Below are positions 48,388-60,937 of a DNA stretch of 64,000 nucleotides, one piece after another. Source of the stretch: Saposhnikovia divaricata. Lineage: Eukaryota; Streptophyta; Magnoliopsida; Apiales; Apiaceae. The DNA lies in assembly GCA_036435485.1 (NCBI GenBank), contig CM071598.1, positions 194,535,148-194,599,147 on the forward strand, written 5' to 3'. The notes below the pieces were generated by a model, which was given only the letters and a program-made list of their open reading frames with translations, ran no database searches and had not been told where the DNA came from. The position numbers and the translations under genes are program-made. Positions within the stretch are counted from its first letter, which is position 1; the number at the start of each line of letters is the position of its first letter.

Positions 48388-48399
48388 TGGTATCATGGC
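48388..48399 (+). other. Copia primer-binding site (degenerate)
   Basis: TGGTATCATGGC resembles the copia primer-binding site TGGTATCAGAGC, complementary to initiator methionine tRNA. It stands between an LTR-like region and a gag remnant, as expected. Confidence 0.5.
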
Positions 48400-49265
48400 T
48401 AAACGTTTTACTTGTCTTAAAGAATACAGCTTGACCCTAAGTGACATCCTTTCTTCCACTAAATTGGAAAATCTCAATGGAAATGCTAAAATTCAACAAA
48501 AATAACTATCAGACTTAGTCGATCCTTAGAGTAAATGATGTGTGGTATGTTGGGGGGAAAGGACTGGTGGTGACAAAAAATTATGCAAATTACAATCAAG
48601 CTGAAATAGATCAACTCCAAACCCAAAAAAGAAGAATAATAGTACATTATCATTTTGAATGATTCTATATTACGAAAGGTGGCATGCGATATGACATCAA
48701 ATAAAGTTTAGGATATTCTCACATCTTCTTTTACTCCACATACGAAAGTGCAAATATATCAACACTTTATGGCGAGGTTGATGCTTAGTAAATGAAGCAT
48801 CCGAAACAATCTCGAATTATTTTTTGGAGTCTTGGCCATTTGCAATTACATGAAGATCAATAAAGAAGAGGTAAGTGTTGTTCGTGTTATAGGAAAAAAT
48901 TATTCATTCACATGACTTTGAACTTGTTTGTAAAGATATGGCATTCGAAGATGCTAAAAATATAAATGAAATGACAATAGATGAGCTCATGGAACCATAA
49001 CCCCATAAAAAAAATTTGAGAGGAATAAGTTCATTGAACAAGTCTTGCAACCAAATTTTTTTTACAAAAATAATGATGGAAGATACACATGAAACCAAAA
49101 GGATGGTGGACGAGGATTTTTACATGAACAAGGATACAAATGCGACCACCAAAGGAAAAAATATAATGATGTAAGATTGTAGGAAACAAGAAATTCAGAA
49201 TTTTTTTGTGGAAGAGAGACCCAAGGCATGACATCAAATGTGAAGAAGATTTTTTAAACTACTTC
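48400..49265 (+). pseudogene. Copia gag remnant at the B/C border
   Basis: On the plus strand, across several frames: SNKV-DILTSSFTPHTKVQ, YQHFMARLMLSK, IRNNLELFFGVLA, and finally QKDGGRGFLHEQGY. These match the Ty1/copia gag capsid-like domain and its basic tail. There are many stops. The last 210 bp reappear at the very start of the window. Confidence 0.65.
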
Positions 49266-50815
49266 TTGATTGCGGTGAGTTTTGCATGTGGAAAAAGTTC
49301 AAAGCATCTTGTCATTTATTCTGGTAGATTCTAGCAACATGGGATGCATGAAGGGAAGTGATCCTTAAAATCTATTTGGGGTAGAGCCGGGAAAAACTCA
49401 CTTTATTTTTTTTTTAGCCAACGGGCCATCAGTTTTTTTAAAGAATGAAGTCAGTTGTTTGATTTTAAATAATATTCTCCACTGCTTAAAATTTGTAAAT
49501 AAAATTTTTATTATAATATTTGAATCCTATATAAATTTCTTTGGAATGCAAGTCTTGTATATATCAAGATTTTTTAGGATTATTATTCGGTATTCAATTA
49601 TAACTCGTTTTAAACTTTCTAGATTTAGAGTACTTTATTATTTTTAAGAAGTTTAAAGTCAGGTGGATTAGGAATCCTGGTCAATACCCTTTTGCATCAG
49701 GCTAAATTCTATTATAGTAAGGATGACTTCTCTTTATTCTAAAGTATTTATGTTTTAACTAAAATACATATAAAAATTTTATTTAAATATATCTCTAAAC
49801 CTAATTAGCCCATTTTGAAGCTGGGATTACTTAGTTTAGCTACTTGGATCCATAATAGAATATTAACATCCTACCCTTTTTGTTTTGGGTCTTATTATTT
49901 TGAATTTTGAATAGGATAAAGAGTGGATCTAGAGGGTTTCAATTGAATTGGGTTACTCCAAAGAAGTACTGTACTTTGGAAGATCTATCTCGTGGCTGGT
50001 GGTACCGCATGGTTCCACTCTTCAAGAATTCCAAATCATTCTCTTCATCATCAAACATTCACTTGCCCGTAAATTACCTGACACATATGAAATCCCAATT
50101 GGGCTACAGTCAATTACAATATCCAAGCCAAACTATTTTACAAATTTATTATAATAAAAAATTAATACATATTACTGTTTTGTTTAAACATATAAACCTA
50201 TTTAATATAATACCCTATTTTAATTAATTTATTCATTTGAGAATTTATAATATATGAAAAAAATATTTAAATATTAAAAGTAACCCACCTGATATAAAAC
50301 TAAGTGTATATACATGAATTTTAATAAACTGTGTAAAAGTTGCAAGTGATATCTAAACTGAAATTATATTACGTAATATAATCATATATATATTTATTTA
50401 TTTTTTGGGTGGTTGTGTTAGTTCCATATAGAATAACATTAGTTATTGGTATTTATATATTTGTTTTACAAACTTTTGTTCAAATAATTTATAATCATAA
50501 ATCATGTTTTGAAATTATTATTATAGATGTACAAATTGTATTAATCAAGTATAATGATAAAATTCAACATAATTCCTAGTTAGTTTTAAAGTACAAAAAA
50601 TAACAATACTTTCATTGTATAAGGATTGTCAAACCGAAGCCTATAATGTTGTAAGAGGAAAAATTATCAAATTATTCATATTAATAAAAAAAAATGAGTT
50701 AATTAGAACTTTGTTATTAAAAGTACGTCTTTTTAATTTAGCAAAAAAAAAGTACGTCTTTTTAATTGATTTAAAAATTAATATATGTATAGATTTATTA
50801 TTTTGGACATGTTGG
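49266..50815. other. AT-rich region without a recognised gene (unit C)
   Basis: Counterpart of 205-1748. It is clearly more divergent from A and B than the right part of C is from B. The only mobile-element insertion private to C is inside it (50719-50767). Open frames such as 49907-50227 are not conserved in A and B and look fortuitous. Confidence 0.6.
50719..50767 (+). mobile_element. Minute LINE insertion with 20-bp target duplication (unit C only)
   Basis: The sequence AAAAGTACGTCTTTTTAATT occurs at 50719-50738 and again around 50748-50767. Between the copies only TAGC and an A run remain. TAGC followed by A's is exactly the 3' end of the LINEs at 8223 and 11791. The first copy is preceded by ATT, so the nick site reads TT|AAAA, the preferred L1 endonuclease site. 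A and B have the empty site (~1682 and ~22495). Confidence 0.75.
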
Positions 50816-50983
50816 GCCTAATTTTTACCGAGCCCTTTATCATTCTATTTTTTTTACTGATGGGCCTTTTAACATCAAAATATCATTGAATAAGTTTAAT
50901 ATATTTGGCATATTGGGCCTACTTTTTTACATGTGGACCCTTTTAATGGAACATTCTAGAATCATGGCATCATATTATAAATA
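50816..50983 (+). promoter_or_regulatory. Heat-shock-element promoter of gene 1 (unit C)
   Basis: The same perfect HSE (50949-50961) and TATA box (~50976-50983) as A and B, despite several substitutions in the surrounding DNA. TGGGCC occurs three times upstream. Confidence 0.7.
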
Positions 50984-51009
50984 AACGTAATTGTTGTGAT
51001 TAGCCAAGA

Positions 51010-52534
51010 GGTATGATTAGGCGAGTGGTAATAAGACACTGCATAGTCTTTGATGGCAAAGACTGCTTCACAAAGTTCAAATTATTGTTCTCCTCACAAT
51101 CAAAGGGTACTTGTTTTAGTTAAAATATAGTTTTGTCTATATGAATTTATATAATAATTAATTTTTGTAGGTCCAAGATGTACTACCACTGGTGCTTATA
51201 TATCTGGTATGTTATCACTCTTGTTTCATTTCTAATGGTCCTTATGTTGTGTTTGGTTGAGGTGAATGAAATTGGAGGGAATGGAATGGAAATTAAATAA
51301 TAATACAGTTAAATGTTTAAAAATTACATTCCTTACCTCATTCCAATCCTAACCACCTAAGCTAAAGTTTAAACACACCAATTTGAAAAGGAATGATTCA
51401 TTCTCCCTCCAACCTATTTTCTTCCCAAATTCTATCATACAAAATTTGCACCACTCATTTTTTTTTTAAAAATCTTACCTTTCATGTTCAGTGTATTCCT
51501 TTAATTTCTATTCACTCCATTGCATTCCATTCCATTCTTCCCAACCAAACACAACATTATAGTTTTAATTAATTCCAACTATTCTATATATATTTTTTTT
51601 CATTTTTTTAACAGATCTATTAGATAGTTTAATTAATTAGAACCGTAATCTTAGCTTAATTTGATCTATATTATATGTGTTTTTATTAATTTATTAGAGA
51701 GTTTTTACATAATTTTTGATAATGTGGAATTGTTAAAAATTTTGGAAGCCATGGCTTAATTAGATCCCATCTGCATATAATGCATGGCAATCTTTATTAT
51801 GGTATAAAAATTTGAGTAAATTTTTTATAAGTTTATTTGTAAGATGATATCAAATATTAATATATCTTTTATCTTGAAAAAGTTATATATTACATGTTTT
51901 ATGTTTATTTAATTTTTTTAGGAAATAATGAAGAAAATGATCCAAAACAAGGACTCCCTCGTGCAACAAATGTCAGGGAGTTTCTAATGATTCCAACCAG
52001 TGGTTCATCAGCTACAAATGGTGTGACTCATCCCTTGGATCCATAGGCATCTTTGGATAATGGGAACCATGTCCAACAAACCCCCACATGGAAGCATAGG
52101 CACTCTCCCCACCAAATTCAAGGATTGGAAGCCGATGAAGATGTGAACATGATAGCTGCTGAGGTACCAGCTAGTTCATTTTTCCAAAGCAGCTCAAATG
52201 TTCATTATGGAGATGACTTTACGAAGTTGGGCTCACACTGAGGAGGATAGGAAAAGAGTACTCCAAACAAAGGACATTGCTGCAATAGTATCCGAAACAG
52301 ACATATTTGACTTTCTTGGCTGATGTTATCCGGAACCACTTGTCGCAACTTGTACGCCTGCATTTTGTATTGTGTGTCCTTGCCTTTACCACTATTAGGA
52401 CTTGTGCTGATAAAGTACATTGAACTGAGAACCACAAAAATCCTTATGTGTTGTGGATCCCTGTAAAGGAAATTGACCGGGTAGCCGATCACAATTTGAA
52501 AGCGTTGCAGCGTAGCAACTCAATATTTAATGTA
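51010..52534 (+). pseudogene. NF-YC: Gene 1: NF-YC-like pseudogene (unit C)
   Basis: Same breaks as in A and B. Exon 2 keeps a consensus donor (CTG|GTATG). Exon 1 lacks the 18-bp duplication (GATGGCAAAGA) seen in A and B. The histone-fold portion is at about 52080-52326, ending FDFLG and a stop. This is the most divergent of the three copies. Confidence 0.75.
51245..51556. mobile_element. PIF/Harbinger-type MITE with perfect ends (unit C)
   Basis: Left end TGTTGTGTTTGGTTG and right end CAACCAAACACAACA are perfect 15-bp inverted repeats, flanked by TTA at 51242-51244 and 51557-51559. Confidence 0.85.
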
Positions 52535-53193
52535 TGTGATAATAATTAATAGGTGTGATGTAAGCATGATATATAGTTCTAGTAAAACAACTATGATTTA
52601 TATGATGCATAGTAATTCAATAAGGTTGTTTTGTTGTATGGAAACAGATTCATTGGCTCTTAAAATTTTAAATGTTTTAAGACAATCTTGGATGTTTCTA
52701 GAAGTTTCCTTTTGCTTGAAATAAATTCTCATGCAAATTTACATGTAGGGGTAGAAGTTAAAATATGATTTTTTACCAGTAAACTATGCACCCCTGTAAA
52801 CATAAACTATAGAAGACGGTTCAACCTCATGTTACTAAAATCGAAAATCAAAATATTTGTTGAATAAAAAATGGGTGTGGCTTCCTGTCCAATTTGTGGA
52901 AGTAGAAGGCATAAGCAAATACTCATATCGGCCTTTAATTGACCTCTATGTGGCTATCTGGTCCATCTGTGTACCATCTCTTGGTCAATCTTCTCTTGGT
53001 CAATCTTTGTACTATCTCTATCTCGGCTCTTAGACCATCTCAACAAAACACAAAGAAGACTTTGCAATGGTTAATTTTCTTGCCCATTTGAAGACCCTCT
53101 TGGCAATACTCTTTCAGTTGTTAGATTCTCTCAAACTCTAAATTCTCTTCGTTTAATTTCATTATTCTGTTTATAACATTTTGCCTAAATATA

Positions 53194-56100
53194 TGTAAGA
53201 ACCCAGATTTTTGGTAGTAATTAAAACTTTTATTATGTAATGGGGTATAAGTGTAATAGTGGTTCTAGTGAATGAATATTTAATGAATGTGGATTCAAAT
53301 GTTTATATGCCATGAACAATACAATTGGTTGACAACTTAGATAAGAATAATCTATCTCCGGGAAAGTAAGATATGGAAAATTCCAAAGAGGAATGTTATT
53401 CTCATGTCATCTAAATCGATATCTGATAGCTCATGTCATCCAAATCGATATCTCTTATAAGTCCAGTGGTTCCGTAAAAGGGTTAAGGAACGCTCGGGAA
53501 AGCGCGGGGAAATTTTTTCTAATTATAAGAATTAAAGAGAAAATAAGCAATGAATAGTGTTTTTGGTGGAAATTGGAATATTATCATACGACACTATATA
53601 TGAGTATTCGGAAAGGATTTCTGAGTTCGTATTAATGACCGATAGGCAATATAAGTGTATGTAAACGATATCAGATTCAGAAAAAATAGAACTTTTATTT
53701 TCTCCGAGATTTCCCTAGACACTGAATGACTTAAAGATTTAATATAAAGATTTAAGGAATTTAAATTCAAGAATTATAAAGGAGGATTGAGAATGATAGT
53801 ATAAATATTAAGATGGTTTCCGGTAAAATCCTAACGAGAAATACTTGAGATATTCCTCCGAACGATCAATGAAAATGAGCAATAACTGGACAAAGAAACA
53901 AGCAGAGAACCAAGATGCATGCATGTGCAAGAGGATAAGGTCAAGGAACTAAGTAGTACTAAGGTAACTAGCATACTTAGCAAACAAACCAAGTACTTAG
54001 CAAGATTACTTCATCCTACAACTAAACACCAACACTTGTCCATGTAATTTCCATCATTCATGACCAAAGCACTTTATTACAGTTGCTTTATGTTAGATAT
54101 TATCAAGAGACATCACTTTATGCAAGAATCAACCAAGCAAACAAGCCAAGAACACCAAACTCTCTCTTTCTCTTCCATTCGGCCCAAGGCCAAATTCCAA
54201 AACCAAAATCCCACTTCCCAACATTGTTTGATCTCAAGATTTTTATGGTGAGTATTACATTTCATATCATAATTATCCTATGAATTTGAGCCTCAAATTC
54301 CAAGTCTTGCATATTTAGTAAAATCATCAAAGATGATGATGAATAGTGATTTCAAGAAACTAACCTTGATTTCTTGTTTTCTTTGGTTGATCTAAGTTAT
54401 ATTAAGGTTATACAAGGAATAATCAAGGTTTATTAAGGCTTTTACATACTCCAAGGAAGGTATATCTCTTAAGAACCCTAGATCTTACTTTGAGATTTAT
54501 TCATGTTCTTGATGGTTTTAGCTTAGTTAGGATTATGATGTTAATGTAAGCATGATTATGTAGTTAGTTTTGTTGATCTAAGAGATATGATGAATATGAT
54601 AATGGAGTAAGATGCTCTTGGACTCATAAGATGAATATTATGTATGTAAGATGTATGGTATCCCCGGTATGGCTTGGTTTTGATGAAATGAATTTAGAAA
54701 CGTTCGATTTATAGCCGTCGTAATGGCAAAATTTCATTAACCCTTAAAATTCGAGCATAACAGTAGATATAAAGGTCTGATCTTGATGAGTATGACCTAC
54801 CCTTGAAGATCTCGATTCATAGATCGTTTTGGCGGGAGACTCGAAGCAAACGGACTTACGGATTAGGAGTTATGGGAAAAATCGTAAAAGTAGTTCGAAA
54901 CCGTAAGTGCGAGTTCGTAACTGAAATTGAACCCCCATAATACTAGAGGGTGTATAACGAGATAACTTGAAAACGTGTTTTAATCTAAGTTAAATATATA
55001 CTTAGCCTTTCAAAATCGTTAAGTGATTAATCTCGAATATTCTGATTGTTTATAGATCACCGGACTGACCCAAGACACGCTACCCCTACCCGAGTACCAG
55101 GAAAGTTTCCAATACTTTAGAACTGCTGTTGTGATAATATATACGATTGATTGTTGTTATACATATGCCATAGCATGCATGCCTGCTTTCAAATTATATT
55201 GTGATACTTATTCCCTGATTTGATGTTGGCTTATAAGTTAGATACGAGATATACTAGTCATAATCCGGATATTGCTAAGACCCTTAGTGAAGGGCATATG
55301 ATCTTCCTTCATTAAATATAGACCGGGAGTCGGTATTTCGAAATATAGAGATAGTCATGGAAACCCGGAGGGATTCCAGCGATACATGATTATTTATTTC
55401 GAGGATTATTATTTGATTATGAAATCTTCTGAGGATTGTTATTTTAATGTTATCTCAGTCGAGAAATACTATTTGAATATTCATTTAAGACTTGATTTAT
55501 TTAATGAATATTCATTTGAGGTTATTGATTTATTGAATATTATTTGGAATATTCATTTGAGATTTATTTGTGTAAGGTATATTATTCTGAAAACCCATTT
55601 GAGATCTTACTTATTTATTTAATATTATTTAGAATATTCATTCGAGGAATTATTTATTTCATGAATATTTTATATACTCATTCGAGGGTTAAATATGAGC
55701 AATAGTTTATATTAAGAATATTCTGAAAATATTTATGTAATAAATATTCCTTGAATATTTATTTAACTCTTTTAACTACTTCTAAAAATAATTCGCTTTA
55801 TTCAAAAATTATCCTTGACCTTCAAATACTATGTAAATTATTTCTGAGTCTTACTATTATTATTTTTATCAAGGAAGGTTCTCAAAAACCCCATTCTTCA
55901 TTCGAATCTATCTTCTAAATTATAATGGAACCGTACTTGAGAGTTGTTATTTAATTGTTTGACTTCCGAGTCATAAATCTTTTAAAACTATTCTTTTCAC
56001 TCGCATCTTGGTTGTTATTTATCAAGACGAGTCTCTGTGTTACTCCCTCATCGTTCGAGGGGTAAGATTGTTGGAAGAAGTCGATATCCATTAACAATCA

Positions 56101-56554
56101 ACTGCGTGGGAAATATTGGTGAATTTTACTTTCTAACTAGATAAGACTACTTTGTGGAGTCCTATCAACAAGTATTACACTAGGGGAAAGGGGGACGAGC
56201 TTTACGTTTCAGAGTCATGGATTTATTCGAACTAGGAGTATTTGTATAATGTGTAAGAGGCTGTGGGATAGTCCATCATGGAAACTGCTGTAAGAGGCTG
56301 TGGGATAGTCCATCTTGGAAATAGGGTCCGAGTGGCGTCGGCCCCGACTAAGCCCAAAGATGGCTAGGGAGATCCGGCGTATGGTGGTGTCCATATGCAC
56401 GACCTGCGACTGATCATTGTAAGGTGGTATTATACGGCCCGACATACACGTTCATCATCCAAATCTATTATTTTCTGCAACAAGAAGTATCACTCATGCT
56501 AATAGGGTTTGAAAACTTTTCAGAACTAAAAGTACTCTAAAATACCTCGTAACA
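53194..56554. mobile_element. Gypsy-type solo LTR with 324-bp deletion (unit C)
   Basis: Same ends as in A and B. The sequence CCATAATA is joined directly to CTAGAGGG at ~54943, removing what is 5909-6232 in A. Little or no homology exists at the join, suggesting end-joining. Confidence 0.55.
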
Positions 56555-56956
56555 TCTCTCATTTATTTACTAAAAAGCTAACGACCAAAATTTATTTTAT
56601 GACGATTTTTTTAACATATTATAGTTGCTTTTGTGTGTAATTATTTTATTTTTCTAATAGTTATTGTAATTTTAATTTAATATATATAATGATGTTAATT
56701 ATCATCCATAATAAAATTGTTTTAAATAAATAACTTAAATTAAAATAGTTTTTTTATGAGATTATAATATTAATTATATATTATTAGTGATAATAATAAG
56801 TATTTAGCACTAAAAATATAAAATTTAATTTAATTATGTTGTTGACTATTAAAAGAGAATATCCCTTAAATGACTCTCATCTGAAAATCTAACAGTCATT
56901 AATTCATTATTTTTTTATATGATTAAACATGTTGAACATGAAGCAAATTATGTAGT

Positions 56957-57513
56957 TTGTTTATTATATTATTGTATACACTTGCAAGATTTGGACTTAC
57001 GATTGATCAGCAATGCTTGTTATGTATTGGAGGTCGAGAAACCGATACACACCTATTCCTGCATTGTTTATACAGCAGACATGTTCTTGCATTGATCCTT
57101 GCAACCTTTAACCTGGGCATCAACGGTTATACTTGGAATGAATTTCAGCAAAACCTCCTTCAAATTCACGACGGGGACAAACGAAGAATAATTCTTCTGA
57201 TGATTCAAGTGTATACTTACTTCATTTGGAGAGAACGAAATGCTAGGAAACATGATAAGGGTGTCATTCATCCACAGTGGCTATGGAAGGGTATTATGGC
57301 TGACACTAGAGCAAAGCTTGCTTCATCTACTTGGTTCTCTAATGTTGTTTTAACTAGGCCTGAATTAATAGTTTAATGTTTGTTTATTTCATTGTTTTTT
57401 CTATTTCAATCCTAACAGATTGATAATAGATTTCGCTATGGCTTGTCATAGTGCATGGGCTACTCTTGTATTCTTTCTTTCTTAAATATATATTAATTTA
57501 GCAAAAAAAAAAA
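56957..57513 (+). mobile_element. 5'-truncated LINE, zinc-binding end (unit C)
   Basis: Frame 56957-57376 as in A and B, with one change (CLLC in place of CFLC), followed by the 3' UTR and A tail. Confidence 0.85.
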
Positions 57514-57896
57514 GATAAGTAAAAACTTGATTAATTAAATATTACTATATGCTTCGTAATTAATTTTAAAAAACATGAATTTTTCAGATAACTAAAATAT
57601 TGAATACTCCAATTAACATAAAAGGCAAAAGCTATCATTCTCAAAATATAAAGATTTTAAAGCCAATACTTATAGTTAAAGTGGTGTGAATGTTGTATTA
57701 TACAAGTTTTTTAAAAGGTGAAAAAATAATACAAATGAATAATTTTATAACAATAGTAAATTAAAGATAATTTTTTAATTTGACTTAAAATTTAATTTTT
57801 ATAAAAATTCCAGTTTTTTGTGATTGTACCAATTAAATTATCTACATGCTTCTACTAACTTAGTCTTTGGGCCTCCTTGGTGATCCCCTTTTACTG

Positions 57897-57990
57897 GAAC
57901 ATTCTAGAAGATTTGGCCTATTTTTTTAACTGGACTTGGTGATCTCCTTTTACTGAAACATTCTAGAACCATACTATCTCAATATATAAA
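57897..57990 (+). promoter_or_regulatory. Double heat-shock-element promoter of gene 2 (unit C)
   Basis: Perfect HSE at 57897-57909, partial HSE with TTC 57961-57963 and GAA 57966-57968, TATA box TATATAAA at 57983-57990. Confidence 0.7.
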
Positions 57991-58010
57991 CAGAAGTAAT
58001 TACAATAAGA

Positions 58011-60445
58011 AGGCACCATAAAGTGCTCGATCAAGTTAGGCTCTCCCAAATTATTTGTTTTCTCCGATAAGAAGGCACTACTACAAAGTGTTTGATCAAG
58101 TTGGGCTCTCCCAAATTATTTGTTTTCTCGAAATCAAATGGTACGTGGATTCAGTGAGTATTTAGTATATATATTTGTAATTATGTATAATAATTTCTGT
58201 AATGTTTGTTAATGCAGGATGTAGTAACATTATATACTATTTTTACCCACATATCTGGTATGTCCATTATCTTGTTTGATTTCTAAATATTCATTATAAT
58301 TTTATTCAAATTCCATGGTCAGTATATTTTTAATTATTTACATTAGAGTTTTTTATGATCATGATAATTATTGTTAAATTCAATCTAATATGGATGTATT
58401 TTGTTATTTATAAGGGATTTCTGACAAAGTTTTGATAATTGAGAATTCTTTAAAATTTTGAAAGGCATCTTATGGAATGGAAAATGGCTAATGAGACATG
58501 GCTCCCATCAGATCTAATTATGTTGACAATCTCTATTTTTTTCCAGATACTCAAGAAAATTTATAACAATATTCTCTCTAAGTTAATATCAAGTATTTAT
58601 AATTTCTTTATATATAAAAGGTATCTATGATTTGATCTTATGTTAATTTATATATATTCATTTAACATTTTCAGCAAATAATGAAGAAAATGCTCCAAAA
58701 AAATTAAATGGGTGGATGATGTTGTTTATGAAGGTGAAATGTGGAGCAACTCCCTCATACAACATAGGCAGGGAAATGTGAGTGACTCTAGTTTCATGTT
58801 CGTTGATTTGGTTTAAGATTAGTAGTTACCTGATATGACATGTGTTTAATGGGATATTTTAATATTTGGTTCGTGTATATTTTATTGAATTCGTTGTCTT
58901 TTATTAGTTAAACATTATAGATGTATATCTTTTCTTGGATTCAACATCATTTACACAGAGAAAAGTGTATCATCAACCCTAGTGCGTGTAGGCCTTCAAA
59001 TCCAATGTCCAAAATATGTTAATGGAAAATACTTGCTCCTATTTATGTGAGGATTTTAAGGAAAAGGTGTTGATGTTAATTTTCTTTTCATTATATGGTG
59101 TTTGTCTGAGCTACTATATGTTAACACTACCATGCAAATTCTGATGTGTTATCTTTTGGGCTTTCTGTGCACAATGCAGTTAGTTTTTTCATATTATTTT
59201 CAAATTACATTTCTATTTTTCCCACATTTTTTCATATTATTTTCAAAATTTCTATTTTTCCCACCATAAACTAGCATTCCTGTGTGATTGAATACATCTT
59301 TCTCTAGATTATGAGAATCTCTGATAACTATTTATTGCCCCAGTCACATTTACTTTCTTCTCTTGAGGCGTGGACTGCGGTCCAGCAGTGTTGTGGAAAT
59401 GGTAACTACTATCTTACATGATTTCTAGTAGAAAGTAATTTTATTGACTTATCTATCTGGTCTCAACTTTCCCTCTATTGTTTTTTCACTTACAACTGTT
59501 GCAATAGAGTTGAAGCTTATATGTTCTATAGCAGTAACAACTTTTTAGTTTGTTGATATAATAAATATCTTGTGGTTGAAGTGGCTTTCTTGTTTGTTTT
59601 TTGAGCACCACCTAGCTGTTACGTTCCTTTGTGAAAATGTTTTGATGAACAACATATGAGTTCTTGTGACTAATTAGAATGAGCACTGTTTTATGATTCA
59701 AAAATAAGTTGTCCTGTATTTTTTGTATAGGATAACTTTTCTTAGGTATCAGCCTCGCCAATTCATGGGGAACCTCTTATTGAATGGTAGCAAAGAATGG
59801 TTGTGGACCTTTTTTGTTAGATCTGGAGCTTCTTATTGTTGGAAAGAGAATCAATATGTTTATAATTAATACTTACTATAGAATTATCCATCTCAAATTG
59901 CAGACTATTGGGAGTATGTCAGCAGGGCAGAGTAAAGCTTTACGCTTCTTTTGGACATCATTGAAGTATGTACCTGTGGAAGGTTTTCGCCTATTAACCT
60001 CTTGACGTTCCATCCACAAGATGAAGGAGAGTTGCAATCGCCTTCCATCATCTCAAACATGCTTCTATCAGTTGTGTTTTCCACCTTACTAATCATTTGA
60101 AGTCATGAAAGAGCGTTTAAGAATCATCACTCAGGAACATGTCGGCTCCAGCTTTGGTACTACTTGAAAAACACCTTACATGGTGGGACAGCAAATTTCT
60201 TGGCGGCACATACAAAGATTGATACAAATCTTAAAGTCAAGCAAGATTGTGTACTCATTATTAGTGAGGAGCATGAGCAGCTTTGGTACTTGTTGAAACA
60301 AACCTCGACTGGTCTTATTAAATTTAACCAAAAATACATGTAACTGATATCAAACAAACAATGGAGATTACAATCATAAGCCAATTTTCACTGTTATTTA
60401 AAGAGCTAACATTTCTCGGTATCTTACAAAACATTCCACTGTATT
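58011..60445 (+). pseudogene. Gene 2: unrecognised broken gene (unit C)
   Basis: Nearly identical to the B copy, including the 7 nt missing from A and the open NGSKEWLWTFF stretch near 59784. The 80-codon frame is at 60101-60343. No family is recognised. Confidence 0.45.
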
Positions 60446-60937
60446 AGCGGTAGTGGTTAGACAAAAAGAAAAGATTAGTATTTCAATTTCATGTATGTAA
60501 ATGCTTTTATTTAATGCAAATATAAAAAAACTATTTTTTTTGCTAAATTGCATATATATATATATAGAAAAAAAGAAACTAGGAAGAGGGAAAAACCGTT
60601 GCTCTATGACATGCCATAGAGAGAACTAACTAGAGAAAGCAAGAAACGAAGGGCAGCACAACCTCATTCATAATATAGTCCAACCAAATTTATACAAACC
60701 CGCATATTTTGTAAACCAATTAGAACTAGCTAACTTAGACTTTAAATCTAGCAGAATGCCCTTGAACAATTTCTGAGGACCGAAATTCCCATTATTGTGT
60801 AAACGTGCATTATGCTATCTCCAAACATGGTAGCAGAAAACCTGAGCAGTAAGAAGAGCAAGAGAATGATCCGGCTGATCCAAGATTGAACCCCACGAAG
60901 TAATCAGTCCAATCCAAGAATCTGAATTTAGAGAGAT

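Larger units (their letters stand above)
21743..49973 (+). repeat. Unit B of the tandem repeat, the most complete (28.2 kb)
   Basis: This unit holds everything in unit A plus two blocks missing from A: 38273-39660 (ARP3 and NACalpha fragments) and about 43988-49973 (end of the CACTA element, copia fragments and copia gag). It therefore shows the original organisation best. Its last part, from about 49057, is the same sequence as the very start of the window, which is how unit C is entered. By substitution pattern it is mosaic: close to A on its left, close to C on its right. Confidence 0.95.
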
